The translations under genes were made by a program, and so were the position numbers. Under the pieces are notes generated by a model. It worked only from the letters and a program-made list of their open reading frames with translations, ran no database searches and was not told where the DNA came from. Shown here piece by piece: positions 11,701 to 23,230 of a stretch of DNA of 64,000 nucleotides. This stretch comes from Arachis hypogaea (lineage: Eukaryota; Streptophyta; Magnoliopsida; Fabales; Fabaceae): positions 18,549,878 through 18,613,877 of the forward strand of contig NC_092054.1 of assembly GCF_003086295.3 (NCBI RefSeq), read 5' to 3'. Within the stretch, counting starts at the first letter, position 1, and every line of letters starts with the position of its first letter.

Positions 11701-11878
11701 GCAAGAACAACATCTCCTTATCCAACAACTTGTCTCGATTGACACTGAGCGAGAGAAAGTCGAACAACAGCTTGAGGAGATCCAAACTGATAAATCTAAA
11801 CAAACTGGGATGCTCACAACTCTGGAAAATAAAAGGACAAAACTGCGCTCTGTTCTGGCTAAATTACTGGCGCCTTAA
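8705..11878 (+). pseudogene. Antisense plant mobile domain (PMD) gene of element A, with two introns
   Basis: It is transcribed opposite to gag-pol, and its stop at 11876-11878 lies 61 bp from the integrase stop (tail to tail). The start chosen is the ATG at 8705 (MAGSSSQ). The middle contains FHLSCGMIGMSLLDVAAITGL, the signature of the aminotransferase-like plant mobile domain, and WWGAYYARYT near 10215. After that come a Lys/Ser/Pro-rich tail and a Gln/Glu-rich coiled coil (about 11470-11878). Two introns with GT/AG borders keep the frame: 10387-10470 and 10612-10689. The gene is broken by a frameshift near 8950, a stop at 9163-9165, a frameshift near 9570, and further stops near 10769, 11092 and 11371. 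Extra ORFs in this antisense position are known in Tat elements, with unknown function. Confidence 0.75.
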
Positions 11879-11939
11879 ACTTTTCCAATTATTTTGTAAT
11901 GACTTTTGTCTCTTTTAAACTTTATGCATGCTGAATTTT

Positions 11940-12368
11940 CTATGTTTGCCAACAATAGAAAAGTTTTAAATATTTTCCATTAATTGAGCTAATCACTTTT
12001 CCTAACTCGATATCTTTAATTTGATAAGCGTTTCCAGAATATGTTTCTATCACTTGAAAGGGACCTTCCCAACTATGGGACCACTGACCAAGAAATCTCG
12101 ATTTCTTTTCTATTGGTAAAATAACTTTCAAAACCAAATCACATATTTGAAAAGATTTTCTAGAAATTCGACGATTATAACTTCGAGCAATGCTTTCTTT
12201 CTGTCGAATTATATTCTCTAGTGCTAATATTCGCTCTAAATCTAACTCATTTAACTCGTCAAACATTGCATTCCAATAATCATCGACCGGTAAATCGTTT
12301 TGTTTCGATACCTTCAAGGTATTCAAATTAATTTCCAATGGTAATACTGCATCATGGCCATACACCAA
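11940..12368 (-). pseudogene. Element A integrase C-terminal part
   Basis: The frame MVYGHDAVLPLEINL continues the integrase after the core and ends with a basic region. FLGQWSHSWEGPFQVIE then GNAYQIKDIE form the GPY/F-type C-terminal motif (G.W.GP..V) of gypsy integrases. It overlaps the previous fragment in another frame (12323-12368), so one frameshift separates them. The pol stop lies at 11940-11942. Confidence 0.85.
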
Positions 12369-13789
12369 TTTATAAGGTGAGGTTCATGTCGAACCTCTTG
12401 GTGAATTTCGATAAGCCATAACACTTGACTTAAAGTCTCATGCCATGTTCGAGGCCTATTCCCAATATGCTTTTTAATCAAGCCTATTAATATCTTGTTT
12501 GTTACTTCAAATTGGCCATTAGCTTGTGCATAATAAGGAGTCGAAGTGATCATATTAATATTCCTCGAAGCTGCAAAGTTTTTAATTCTTTGACCAATAA
12601 ACATAGTTCCTTGGTCAGTATTTAATGTCTGAGGAATTTCAAATCGATGGATAATATTTTCTTCAATAAAGTTAATTATCTCAGTTTGCCCAGCTTCTAC
12701 TAATGGAATAGCCTCAACCCACTTCGTAAAATAATCAATAGCCACTAAGATAAACTTGTGTTGTCTTGATGAAGGAGGACGAATCAAGCCAATTAGATCC
12801 AAAGTCCAACCTCTAAATGGCCATGGCTTTATTATCGAATGTAACTCAGCTGCTGGAATTTGTTGTATCGAGCCATGTTTCTGACATTCCTGACATGCTT
12901 TTGCATAATCAATACAATCTTTTATCATAGACGGCCAATATATATGATTTCGATATAATACCCATCTCATTTTCCTTCCTGCCTGATGAGCACCACAAAT
13001 TCCATTATGAACCTCGCCTAGAGCAACATTCTGATCTTCTCGACCTAAACATCTCGACAAACTTCCATCAATCCCTTTTTTATACAACTCATCAGCCAAT
13101 AAAACAAAGTTCATTGCCCATAACTTTATTTTTCTATCAACTGCAGTATTGGGATCTTTCAAATACTGAGCAATAAGCTTTCTCCAATCAAAATCCTCCC
13201 ATTCATCCATACACAGCACTTCTCTTTTTCTTGCTGGCACTAAAATTTGATGGATACTAGAAAATTTTCTAATAGTTTCCAGGCTAACCCGATATCTTGA
13301 AGCAATTTGGGCCAATTCATTAGCAATTTCATTATGAATTCTAGGGATATGTACCAAAGAAACCTTCTGAAAAGAAGTTAACATCTCCCAAGCAGTTACT
13401 AAATATTTCTGTAACGTTTCATTGTTACATTTAAACTCCTTTGATAACTGCTTTAAAACCAACTGTGAATCTCCTAGAATTTGAACCTCTAAAGCTCCTT
13501 TGTCAATTAAAATTTTGAGACCTAAAATTAAAGCCTCATATTCAGCGACATTATTAGAGCAAGGATACTTTAATTCAAACAAAAATTCTGATGGAACACC
13601 CTCAGGTGAAATAATAAGGATTCCAACCCCTGCACCATCTTTGTGCTTAGATCCATTAAAATATAATTTCCAATAATTGATTTCTATATCAATAATATTT
13701 GCTCCCTGGTCATTCAGACCTTTCAAATTATCCACAAGAAAGTCTGCAATGACCTGTCCTTTAACAGCTTTTGCTGGGACATATTGCAA
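12323..13789 (-). pseudogene. Element A second (archaeal-type) RNase H plus integrase core
   Basis: The 488-codon frame has two parts. Residues about 40-165 form a second RNase H: LYFNGSKHKDGAGVGILI, NNVAEYEALILGLK, GDSQLVLKQL, with a terminal NEIANELAQIA. The first catalytic Asp has become Asn (FNG in place of FDG). A dual RNase H is the hallmark of the Tat lineage. Residues about 270-470 form the integrase: ACQECQKHG of the zinc finger, then WTLDLIGLI, NTDQGTMF and QANGQFEVTNK carrying the D, D and E positions. The frame reads up to the frameshift before the C-terminal piece. Confidence 0.9.
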
Positions 13790-13813
13790 ATCGAATTCCG
13801 TTAATGCTAGTAT

Positions 13814-14227
13814 CTATTTTCCCAAACGCCCCCTTAACATAGGGAAACTAAGCATATACTTAACAACATCAGTCTGCGCTATCACCTTTACCGATTTAGC
13901 CACCATATAACACTTTAATTTCATGCAAGCATGATATAATGACAAACATAATTTTTCAGTCAGTGAATACCTTGTTTCGATATCAATTAGGACTCGACTA
14001 AGGTAATAAACTGCGCGCTCATACCCATTCTCATCATCTTGTGCTAACACACATCCAATCGAATTCTCAGATGCTGCAATATATAATTTTAAAGGCTCAA
14101 ATGGACGAACATTCGCCATAATTGGGGCTTTGGCCAAATAAGTTTTGATCGAGTCGAATGCTGACTGATGTTCTGTAGTCCATTCAAATTTCGAACCATT
14201 CTTTAATTTTACTAGAGGCGCAAACAC
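13814..14227 (-). pseudogene. Element A first RNase H domain
   Basis: FAPLVKLKNGSKFEWTTEHQ, then LYIAASENSIGCVLAQDD, YYLSRVLIDIETRYSLTEK and VIAQTDVVKYML form the standard gypsy RNase H that follows RT. The usual first catalytic Asp (LYIAAS in place of LYLAVSD-type motifs) is unclear. A stop near 13814 separates it from the second RNase H frame. Confidence 0.85.
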
Positions 14228-14260
14228 CCTGGTTTGATCTGAAAGATTTGAAATGAACCT

Positions 14261-15098
14261 TCAAAGATAATTAATTTTTCCCAAAAACGATTGTACTTCT
14301 TTTTTCGATTTGGGTGCAGACAAAGCTAATATTGCATATGCTTTATTCTTATCAATAGCTCTCCCCTTTTTATGAACGACAAAGCCTAAGAAATTTCCTA
14401 TCGATACACCAAAAGCACTCTTCAAGGGATTCATTTTCAATTCTTTTTTCCTCATAGTCAATAATTCTTTTCTTAAGTGGTCTATATGTTGATTTACAGA
14501 AATGGATTTGACCATTACATCATCAATATACACTTCCATAAATTTTTCAATAAACTCATGGAAAATGCATTCATTGCTCGTTGATATGTCACTCCAGCAT
14601 TTTTTAAACCAAAAGGCATAACCACCCATTCATATTACCTAACGCCCCAGGACAACAGAAAGCAGTTTTGGCCACATCATCCTCCGCAATAAAAATTTGG
14701 TTATATCCAGAATAACCATCCATGAAGCTTAGGATTTTGTTTCCTTCTATAGAATCGATTAACATATCTGTAACTGGCATAAAATACTCATCCTTTGGAG
14801 TAGCATTGTTCAAATCTCGAAAATCGATATACACCCTCAATTTTCTATTTTTCTTCATCACTGGAACTATATTCGACACCCACTCTACATAACGAGCGGT
14901 TCGAATAAATTTGGCTTTAATCAAGCATTCTATCTCTTCCTTAATTTTCACATTGATTTTAGGAGCAAAATGTCTAGGGGTTTGTTTCACAGGTCGAGCA
15001 TTAGGTTTCAATGCTAATCGATGTTCTACTAACGATCGATCAAGACCAAGCATTTCATGGTAGTCCCATGCAAAACAATCCTTAAACTCATGTAACAA
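14261..15098 (-). pseudogene. Element A reverse transcriptase
   Basis: Two overlapping frames (14604-15098 and 14261-14629) together give the RT. The first holds CFAWDYHEMLGLD, EHRLALKPNARPVKQ, LRVYIDFRDLNNATPKDEY and MDGYSGYNQIFIAEDD; the second holds the catalytic EVYIDDVMVKS and FLGFVVHKKG. A small deletion near 14625-14640 removes the PFGLKNAGATYQ-type segment between them and shifts the frame. A stop also separates the end (14261) from RNase H. Confidence 0.9.
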
Positions 15099-15113
15099 AT
15101 CGATAAGATTAGT

Positions 15114-15464
15114 TCAAAAAGGATCAATAAGATCTTTACAAATATATGTAATTCGAACATCATCATGAGTACCCAAATTAACTTCTTCTAAAGGATCTTG
15201 AGATTCAAACCCCTTAAAATCATCATCTTCAGTTGTACATTTTTCAAATACCAAAGGTTCCAAATCATAAATACAATCAAAAGTAAAATCAATAACATCA
15301 TGAGAAAGAGTAGAAACTTGATCTTCGACTGAATCATCATAACTTTTATTCTCTAAACAATGAGCCTCTGCTATTAAATCGGCAGTCCGACTAATATCGT
15401 TAACTTCATTACAAGTAATAAAAAGATCATTACTACATTCCACTAGAGGTGTCGAATCAAACAT
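15114..15464 (-). pseudogene. Element A pol N-terminal linker
   Basis: An acidic frame (MFDSTPLVECSNDLF ... DDVRITYICKDLIDPF) lies between protease and RT. Such low-conservation linkers precede RT in Tat elements, and its last residues run into the RT after one stop at 15114. The upstream sequence 15465-15572 continues the same region until it is cut by element B. It resumes at 42247, where DQVEEVSDYL reads directly across the TSD. Confidence 0.7.
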
Positions 15465-15572
15465 ATTACTACTAACAAATCTATTAATCCTATCTGATTC
15501 AACTTTATCAGAAGAATCATCTTTATTTTCTAAAGCTTGGATTTTTTTAAATAATTATGCAAAGTTACCAGG

Positions 15573-17164
15573 TGGTGCACGAAATCACAATCACACTCTT
15601 GCGATTCCGCACAACTAACCAGCAAGTGCACTGGGTCATCCAAGTAATACCTTACGTGAGTAAGGGTCGATCCCACGGAGATTGTCAGCTTGAAACAAGC
15701 TATGGTTATCTTGCAACTCCTAGTCAGGATATCAATAATAATTCTCAGTTTTAATTGGAATGAGTAAAAGAACATGAATTAAATAATACTTGTTATGCAG
15801 TAATGGAGAACAGGTTGAGGTTTTGGAGATGCTCTGTCTTTTGAATCTCTGCTTTCTTATTGTCTTCTTCTTCATGCACGCAAGGCTCCTTCCATGGCAA
15901 GCTGTATGTTGGTGGACCACCGTTGTCAATGGCTACCATCTGTCCTCTCAGTGAAAATGGTCCAGCTACGGGTTTCGTAGGGCTAATCATTTGTCGGTTC
16001 TCACTAGTGTTAGAATAAGATCTATTGATCCTTTTGCACACTATCACTGCACCCAACATTTGTGACTTTGAAGCTCATCACAGTCATCCCTTCCCGGATC
16101 CTACTCGGAATACCACATACAAGGTTTAGACTTTTCGGATCTCAAGAATGCTGCCAATTGATTCTAGCTTATATCACAAAGACTCTGATCTCACAGATTT
16201 GAATGCTCTGTTGTCAGGAGAGGCAATCAAACTCGTGAACCAAGAATAAAAGAGATACACACTCAATCTAAGGTAGAACGGAGGTGGTTGTCAGGCACGC
16301 GTTCATAGGTTGAGAATGGTGATGAGTGTCACGGATCATCACATTCATCATGTTGAAGTGCGAGTGAATATCTTAGAATAGAAACAAGCGTGATTGAATA
16401 GAAAACAGTAGTAATTGCATTAATCCATCGAGACACAGCAGAGCTCCTCACCCCCAACCATGGAGTTTAGAGACTCATGACGTAGAAGATACAAAATTCA
16501 GATGTAAAAATGTCATGATGTTCAAAATAAATCTCTAAAAGTAGTTTTTATACTCAACTAGTAACCTAGGTTTACAGAAAATGAGTAAGCTAAGATAGAT
16601 AGTGCAGAAATCCACTTCCGAGGCCCACTTGGTGTGTGTTTGGGCTGAGCACTGAAGCTTTCACGTGCATAGGCTATTCTTGGCATTGAATTCCAGCTTT
16701 TGTGCCAGTTTGGGCGTTTAACTCCAACTTTTATGCCAGTTCTGGCGTTTAATGCCAGAAAAGGGTAAGGAGCTGGCGTTTAAACGCCAGTTTGTGCTAC
16801 CAAATCTCGGGCCAAGTATGGACTATTATATATTTCTGAAAAGCCCAAGATGCCTACTTTCCAACGCAATGAGAGCGCGTCAATTGGACATTTGTAGCTC
16901 CAGAAAATCCATTTCGAGTGCAGAGAGGTCAGAATCCAACAGCATCTGCAGTCCTTTCTCAGCCTTTGAATAAGATTTTTACTCAGGTCCCTCAATTTCA
17001 GCCAGAAAATACATGAAATTATAGAAAAATACACAAACTCATAGTAAAGTCTAGAAATGTGATTTTTGCATAAAAACTAATAAAAATATAATAAAAAGTA
17101 ACTAAAACATACTAAAAACTACATGAAAATATCACCAAAAAGCGTATAAAATATCCGCTCATCA
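15573..17164 (-). repeat. Element B 3' LTR, 1592 bp
   Basis: The plus strand begins TGGTGCACGAAATC and ends CCGCTCATCA. A minus-strand TATA box (TATAAAAAC) lies at 16544-16552, and the same site is at 41619-41627 in the other LTR. It contains several GGCGTTTAAACGCCAG-like palindromes at about 16695-16795. It differs from the 5' LTR by clear substitutions and small indels, more than the two LTRs of element C differ. Confidence 0.92.
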
Positions 17165-18260
17165 CAACACCAAACTTAAACTGTTGCTTGTCCTCAAGCA
17201 ACTAGACAAATAAAATAGGATAAAAAGAGGATCAAGTTGCAATAGAATCCCAGTATTTTAAGTGAAGCTCAAATTCTAATCAGATGAGCGGGGTTAGTAG
17301 CTTTTTGCTTCTGAACAGTTTTGACATCTCACTTTATCCTTTGAAGTTCAGAATGATTGGCATCTATAGGAACTCAGAATTCAGATAGTGTTATTGATTC
17401 TCCTAGTTTAATATGTTGATTCTTGAACACAGCTACTTTATGAGTCTTGGCTGTGACCCTAAGCATCTTGTTTTCCAGTAATACTACAGGATACATAAAT
17501 GCCACAGGCACATAACTGGGTGAACCTTTTCAGATTGTGACTCAGCTTTGCTAAAGTCCTCAGTTAAAGGTGTCCAGAGTTCTTAAACATGCTCTTTTGC
17601 TTTGGATCATGACTTTAACCACTCAGTCTCAAGCTTTTCACTTGGACCTGCATGCCATAAGCACATGGTTAGGGACAGCTTGATTCAGCTGCCTAGGCCA
17701 GGATTTTATGCCTTTAGACCCTCCTATCCATTAATGCTCAAAGCCTTGGATCCTTTTTACCATTGCCTTTTGGTTTAAAGGGCTATTGGCTTTTTCTGCT
17801 TGCTTTTTTTTTTTGCCATTTTTGTTCTTCACTGCTTTTTATTGTTTCAAGAATCAATTTCATAATTTTTCAGATTATCAATAATATTTCTCTTTTTTCA
17901 TCATTCTTTCAAGAGCCAACAATTTTAACATTCATAAACTTCACTATAAAAAATATGCACTGTTAAAGCATTCATTCAGAAAACAAAAAGTATTGCCACC
18001 ACAAATAAATATTATTGAATTCTTCTCTTAAAAACTCGAAATAATTGCATCTTTACTCAAAGAATCTACTATTTTATTCATGTTTAATGATGAAGAGAAA
18101 AAATAAATTATAGCTTACTTGGAGATAAAAATAAAATTAAAAATAAAGACCCTAATTACTAATATTCATATAATTCTTAAGATAGGTTTTTAATAATAAA
18201 AGTTATCATAGAGTTAAGATTAGGACTTAACAACCTTTATTTTGGGAGATGGATACTCCT
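17165..18260 (-). other. Element B 3' non-coding region with hairpin and polypurine tract
   Basis: On the minus strand this region follows the env-like ORF and ends with the perfect hairpin TTGCTTG-AGGA-CAAGCAA (17184-17201) and then AAGTTTGGTGTTG directly before the LTR. About 1 kb of the sequence before that matches the corresponding region of element C (36606-37683), although no protein frame is shared. That suggests conserved RNA or promoter function, or simply recent common ancestry. Confidence 0.75.
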
Positions 18261-19361
18261 TCAATCTGTGGGGGTGTCTGGTCCCTCAAGGGAGAGCCTC
18301 TGGCGCTTCAACTCCTGTAGCTCACGCCCTTGCTTTTCTTGCTCCTTAAGCAGTTTGCAGAGTATGCTATTTTGATTTTGCTGTTCTTCCTTAAGTTGAT
18401 CCATAGCTTCTCGCAGCTTGGTGACAGATGCTTCTAGGCGGGTCCAGTAGTCAATCTGAGAGATTTCTGGGAGGAACTCCTGCGCCCTCCTTTTGATGGA
18501 GTTATCGTGTACTTGTTGTCCCTCCATTGACTTTTTAGTGATTGGATGCTCAACTGAGATGAACTCATCCACTCCCATTTTTACCCCAGCATCTTTACAT
18601 AGCAGAGAGATTAAGCTTGGGTAAGCCAATTTGGCTTCAGTGGAGTTCTTATTTGCAATTGTATAGATCTCACAAGAAATCAGATGATGAATCTCCACTT
18701 CGTTTCCTAGCATAATGCAATGAATCATCACTGCTCTTTTGACAGTGACCTCAGAGCGGTTGCTAGTGGGCAGTATAGAATGCCCAATGAAGTCCAACCA
18801 GCCCCTAGCGACTGGTTTGAGATCTCCTCTCTTGAGTTGGTTTGGGACACCTTTTGAGTTGGTTATCCACTTGGCTCCAGGGAGGCATATGTCCTCTAGA
18901 ACTTGGCCCAACTGTTTATCTATTCTTACCATTCTTCTATTAAAGGATTTTGGATCATCTTGCAGTTGAGGCAGCTTGAAGACCTCTCTTATTTTGTCAA
19001 GGTGGAAGTAAATAATCCTTTCTCTGACCATAGTTTGAAAGGTATGGAAGACAATTCCAGTCATTCTCTGCTTATCTGTTAGCCACAGATTTGAGTAGAA
19101 TTCCTGAACCATGTTTCTTCCCACCTTTGTCTCAGGATTAGCTAAAATTTCCCAGCCTCTGTTTCGAATCTGCTCTTGGATCTCCGGATATTTGTCTTCT
19201 TTCAGATCGAATTTAACTTTCGGGATCACTGACCTCAGACCCATTATTTTGTGGTAATGGTCTGCATGTTCTTTGGTTAAGAACCTCTCTTGATTCCAAA
19301 GTGGCTTTGGAGGATTCTCTTTCTTGCCTCTTGAAGTGGTTTGTTTTCCCTTAGGAGCCAT
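18261..19361 (-). CDS. Athila env-like ORF of element B
   Basis: An open frame from MAPKGKQTTSRGKKE (start at 19361) to LEGPDTPTD, 366 codons plus stop. It is similar along its length to the ORF of element C at 35472-36605, sharing HYHKIMGLRSVIP, KVGRNMVQEFY, RGWLDFIGHS and LAYPSLISLLCKDAG. The last 70 residues are a Glu/Gln-rich coiled coil. The position after pol marks it as the 'env-like' or plant transposon protein domain ORF. I see no transmembrane or fusion segment in the main part. The frame stays open for 36 more codons upstream (to 19469) through a hydrophobic stretch, discussed in the findings. It is intact although pol is not. Confidence 0.75.
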   Translation of the reverse strand: MAPKGKQTTSRGKKENPPKPLWNQERFLTKEHADHYHKIMGLRSVIPKVKFDLKEDKYPEIQEQIRNRGWEILANPETKVGRNMVQEFYSNLWLTDKQRMTGIVFHTFQTMVRERIIYFHLDKIREVFKLPQLQDDPKSFNRRMVRIDKQLGQVLEDICLPGAKWITNSKGVPNQLKRGDLKPVARGWLDFIGHSILPTSNRSEVTVKRAVMIHCIMLGNEVEIHHLISCEIYTIANKNSTEAKLAYPSLISLLCKDAGVKMGVDEFISVEHPITKKSMEGQQVHDNSIKRRAQEFLPEISQIDYWTRLEASVTKLREAMDQLKEEQQNQNSILCKLLKEQEKQGRELQELKRQRLSLEGPDTPTD

Positions 19362-19917
19362 GATCTTAATGAGCCTTAGCTCGGTGATCACGGAAAAACA
19401 CACCAAACTTAGAGGTTTGCTTGTCCTCAAGCAAAAGAAAGGAAAGGAGAGGAATAGGAGGAGAGTCAAATTCGAGTTGTGGAGGGATGGGAATGGCCGA
19501 ACGTGTATTTAAAAGTGGAGGGGTGGGGTTTCGAACATTTTGAAAAAGATATGATAGAAATATATGATTGGTAAAAAAAAATGAATCATGATATGAAAAA
19601 GATGAGATTTTAAAATTCAAAAGACATGAGAAAGATATAAAGAAGTTAAATCTGAAAATTTGTTGATGCATCTCAGATTTAAAAGAAGATATGATGAGTT
19701 GAAAAAGATTTGGAAAGGAATTGAAAAGATAAATGAGTTTTTGAAAAAGATTTGGAAGGGATTTGAAAGAGAATTGAAAAGGGATTTAGAAGATTATTAA
19801 ATTTTTGGAAATTGAATGTGAGTGATGAAAATTTGTAACATGTTTATGCAGAAAATTATGAATTAAAACATGAAAGTTTGAAAAAATTTGAAGTGGAAAC
19901 AAAATCTCCTCCCCCTG

Positions 19918-20135
19918 CCTTTTCTGGCGTTAAACGCCTAGAATGGTATCCATTCTGGCGTTTAACGCCCATATGTTGGCCATTGTGGGCGTTTAACGCC
20001 CAGTCAGGTACCCTGGCTAGCGTTAAACGCCAGAAATCTTTTATCACTGGGCGTTTTTCTAAACGCCCATGATGCTGCAGGTGTTAAACGCCCAGAATGG
20101 TATCTTTACTGGCGTTAAACGCCCAGAATACCCCT
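19918..20135 (-). repeat. Array of GGCGTTNAACGCC palindromes (element B, pol/env spacer)
   Basis: About seven copies of the palindrome GGCGTTTAACGCC, or variants with one base changed, occur at 25-35 bp spacing. One copy has a 4-base insertion between its arms. The rest of the spacer between env-like ORF and integrase (19362-19917 and 20136-20351) is AT-rich and non-coding. It includes a TTTAAATAC TATA-like site (minus strand, about 19506-19514). Confidence 0.85.
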
Positions 20136-20351
20136 TACTGGCATTTTTCGTGCCAGTGAGCTCCTTTTCTCTGCTTTATGCTCTGAATCCTTCTGTAACT
20201 CTGTAAACTCCTGCAATTGATAATTAACCTTGAAGATAATTTATATCAAACTCCTATAATTATTATTTAAATAACAAATAAACTTTGCTAATGGCTGGGT
20301 TGCCTCCCAGTAAGCGCTTCTTTATTGTTTTTAGCTGGACTTTACTGAGCT

Positions 20352-21797
20352 TTAATCTAGTCTCAGTTTTGAGCATTCTTGCTCAACATTGCTTTCAAGA
20401 TAATGCTTTACTCTTTGTCCATTAACAATGAACTTTTTGTCAGAGTCAATATCCTGAAGCTCTACATATCCATATAGTGACACACTTGTAATCACATATG
20501 GTCCCGTCCACCGGGATTTTAATTTCCCAGGGAATAATCTGAGCCTAGAGTTAAACAGCAGAACCTTCTGTCCTGGCTCAAAAACTCTGGATGACAGTTT
20601 CTTGTCATGCCACCTTTTAGCTTTCTCCTTGTAAATTTTTACATTTTCAAAAGCATTGAGTCTGAATTCCTCTAGCTCATTCAACTGGAGCAATCTTTTC
20701 TCTCCAGCTAACTTGGCATCAAGGTTTAGGAATCTGGTTGCCCAATAGGCCTTGTGTACCAGTTCCACTGGCAGGTGACAGGCTTTTCCATACACAAGCT
20801 GGTATGGAGAGGTCCCTATAGGAGTTTTGAATGCAGTTCTGTATGCCCATAAAGCATCATCTAGACTCCTTGCCCAATCCTTTCTATGGGTACTTACAGT
20901 CCATTCCAGGATTCATTTTAGTTCTCTATTTGAGACTTCAGCCTGCCCATTTGTCTGTAGATGATATGGAGTTACCACTTTGTGGTTAATTCCATATCGG
21001 ATCAGAGCAGAGTCAAGCTGTTTATTGCAGAAATGAGTCCCTCTATCACTGATTAGTATTCTAGGGACACCAAATCTGCTGAAGATATGCTTCTGGAGGA
21101 ACTTCAACACTGTCTTAGTATCATTAGTGGGTGTCGCAATTGCCTCTACCCATTTAGATACATAGTCTACTACCACCAGAATGTAAGTGTTTGAGTATGA
21201 TGGTGGGAAAGGCCCCATGAAGTTAATACCCCATACATCAAACAATTCAATCTCTAAGATCCCTTGCTGAGGCATGGTGAAACCATGAGGCATATTACCA
21301 GCTCTCTGGAAACTGTCACAATTACGTACAAACTCTCGGGAGTCTTTATAGAGAGTAGGCCAGTAGAAGCCACATTGGAGGACCTTAGTGGCTGTTCGCT
21401 CACCTCCAAAATGTCCTCCATATTGTGATCCATGGTAGTGCCATAGGATCTTTTGTGCCTCTTCTCTAGGCACGCATCTGCGAATCATTCCGTCTGCACA
21501 TCTCTTAAAAAGATATGGTTCATCCCACAAGTAGTACTTTGCATCAGAAATTAATTTTTTCGTTTGCTGTCTACTGTACTCTTTGGGTATGAATCTCACA
21601 GCTTTATAGTTTGCAATGTTTGCAAACCATGGTACTTCCTGAATGGCAAAGAGTTGCTCATCCAGAAAGGTCTCAGAGATCTCAGTAGGAGAGAGGGACG
21701 CCTCTGCTACTGGTTCTATACGGGACAGGTGATCAGCTACCTGGTTCTCTGTCCCTTTTCTGTCTCTTATTTCTATATCAAACTCTTGCAGAAGCAA
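20352..21797 (-). pseudogene. Element B integrase
   Basis: The frame 20913-21797 gives [20 protein letters not shown] (end of RNase H), the zinc finger ([14 protein letters not shown] ... NCDSFQRAG, second Cys of the CxxC changed to Phe) and the catalytic core with [23 protein letters not shown] and [12 protein letters not shown]. The first Asp is changed to Asn (GIN; element C has GID). A stop near 20915 separates it from the C-terminal frame 20352-20795 ([20 protein letters not shown] ... FPGKLKSRWTGPYVITSV). Two key changes and a stop make it non-functional. Confidence 0.9.
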
Positions 21798-21827
21798 CGC
21801 CCATCTTATGAGCCTGGGTTTTGAATC

Positions 21828-22151
21828 CTACTTTGTGAGTAGATAGTTAAGAGCAGCATAGTCGGTGTACACAATCACTTTTGATTCTACTAAATAGGAT
21901 CTAAACTTGTCAATGGCATAAACCACTGCAAGCAGCTCTTTTTCTGTGGTTGTGTAGTTCTTCTGTGCATCATTTAAAACACGGATGGCATAGTAAATGA
22001 CGTGCAGAAGCTTGTTATGCCTTTGTCCTAATACTGCACCAATAGCATGGTCACTGGCATCACACATTAAATCGAATAGTAATGTCCAGTTTGGTGCAGA
22101 AATGACAGGTGCTGTAACCAGCTTAGCCTTCAGAGTCTCGAAGGCCTGCAA
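21828..22151 (-). pseudogene. Element B RNase H
   Basis: LLFDLMCDASDHAIGAVLGQ, YYAIRVLNDAQKNYTTTEKE and VIVYTDYAALNYLLTK are the standard Athila RNase H blocks with D (CDAS), E (TEKE) and D (YTD) still present. A stop replaces the next residue (TKQ position, 21828-21830). Upstream, frameshifts separate it from RT. Confidence 0.9.
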
Positions 22152-22251
22152 ACACTCTATGTCAAAGATAAATGGTGTATTAGCAGCTAGCAGATTACTC
22201 AGAGGTTTTGCGATTTTTAAAAAATCCTTTATAAATCTCCTGTAGAATCAA

Positions 22252-23230
22252 TCATGCATGTCCCAGAAAGCTTTTGATTGCCTTAACATTGGTGGGTGGT
22301 GGTAATTTTTTAATTACCTCTACCTTAGCTTGATCCACCTCTATTTCTTTGTTCGAAATTTTATGCCCAAGGACAATTTCTTCAGTCACCATAAAGTGAC
22401 ATTTTTCCCAGTTGAAAACCAGGTTAGTCTCTTGGCACCTTTTCAGAACAAGTGCTAAATGATCAAGACAGGAGCTGAATGAGTCTCCAAATACTGAGAA
22501 GTCATTCATGAAGACCTCCAGAAATTTTTCCACCATATCAGAGAAAATAGAGAGCATGCATCTCTGAAAGGTTGTAGGTGCATTGCACAGATCAAAAGGC
22601 ATCCTTCTGTAGGCGAATACTCCAGATGGACATGTGAATGCTGTTTTCTCTTGATCCTGAGGGTCTAGTGCAATTTGGTTATAACCTGAATAGCCATTCA
22701 AAAAGTAGTAATAGTCATGACCTGCTAGTCTTTCTAGCATCTGGTCTATGAATGGTAAAGGAAAATGATCCTTTCTGGTGGCTGTATTGAGCCTTCTGTA
22801 GTCAATACACATATGCCACCCTGTAACTGTTCTTGTAGGAACCAGTTCATTCTTTTCATTGTGAACCACTGTCATGCCTCCTTTTTTGGGTACAACTTGG
22901 ACAGGGCTTACCCATGGGCTATCAGAAATAGGATAAATAATTCCAGCCTCTAGTAATTTAGTGACCTCTTTCTGTACCACCTCCTTCATGGCTGGATTCA
23001 GCCGCCTTTGTGGTTGGACCACTGGCTTAGCATCATCCTCTAATAGGATCTTGTGCATGCATCTGGCTGGGCTGATTCCCTTAATGTCACTTATGGACCA
23101 CCCAAGAGCTGTCTTGTGTGTCCTTAGCACCTGAAGTAGTGCTTTCTCTTCCTGTGGCTCTAAGGCAGAGCTTATGATCACAGGGAAAGTGTCATCCTCT
23201 CCCAGAAATGCATATTTCAGAGATGGTGGT
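22252..23230 (-). pseudogene. Element B reverse transcriptase
   Basis: It starts at the solo LTR junction with PPSLKYAFLGEDDTFPVI. RT blocks: WVSPVQVVPKKGGMTVVHNE, MCIDYRRLNTATRKDHFPLP, LNGYSGYNQIALDPQDQEKT, MPFDLCNAPTTFQRCM, then EVFMNDFSVFGDS. The catalytic FMDD has become FMND, and the FLDGYSGY Asp (element C DGYSGY) is Asn here. The frame ends near 22252, where the copy has extra bases around the GHAGFYRRF position. Confidence 0.92.
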
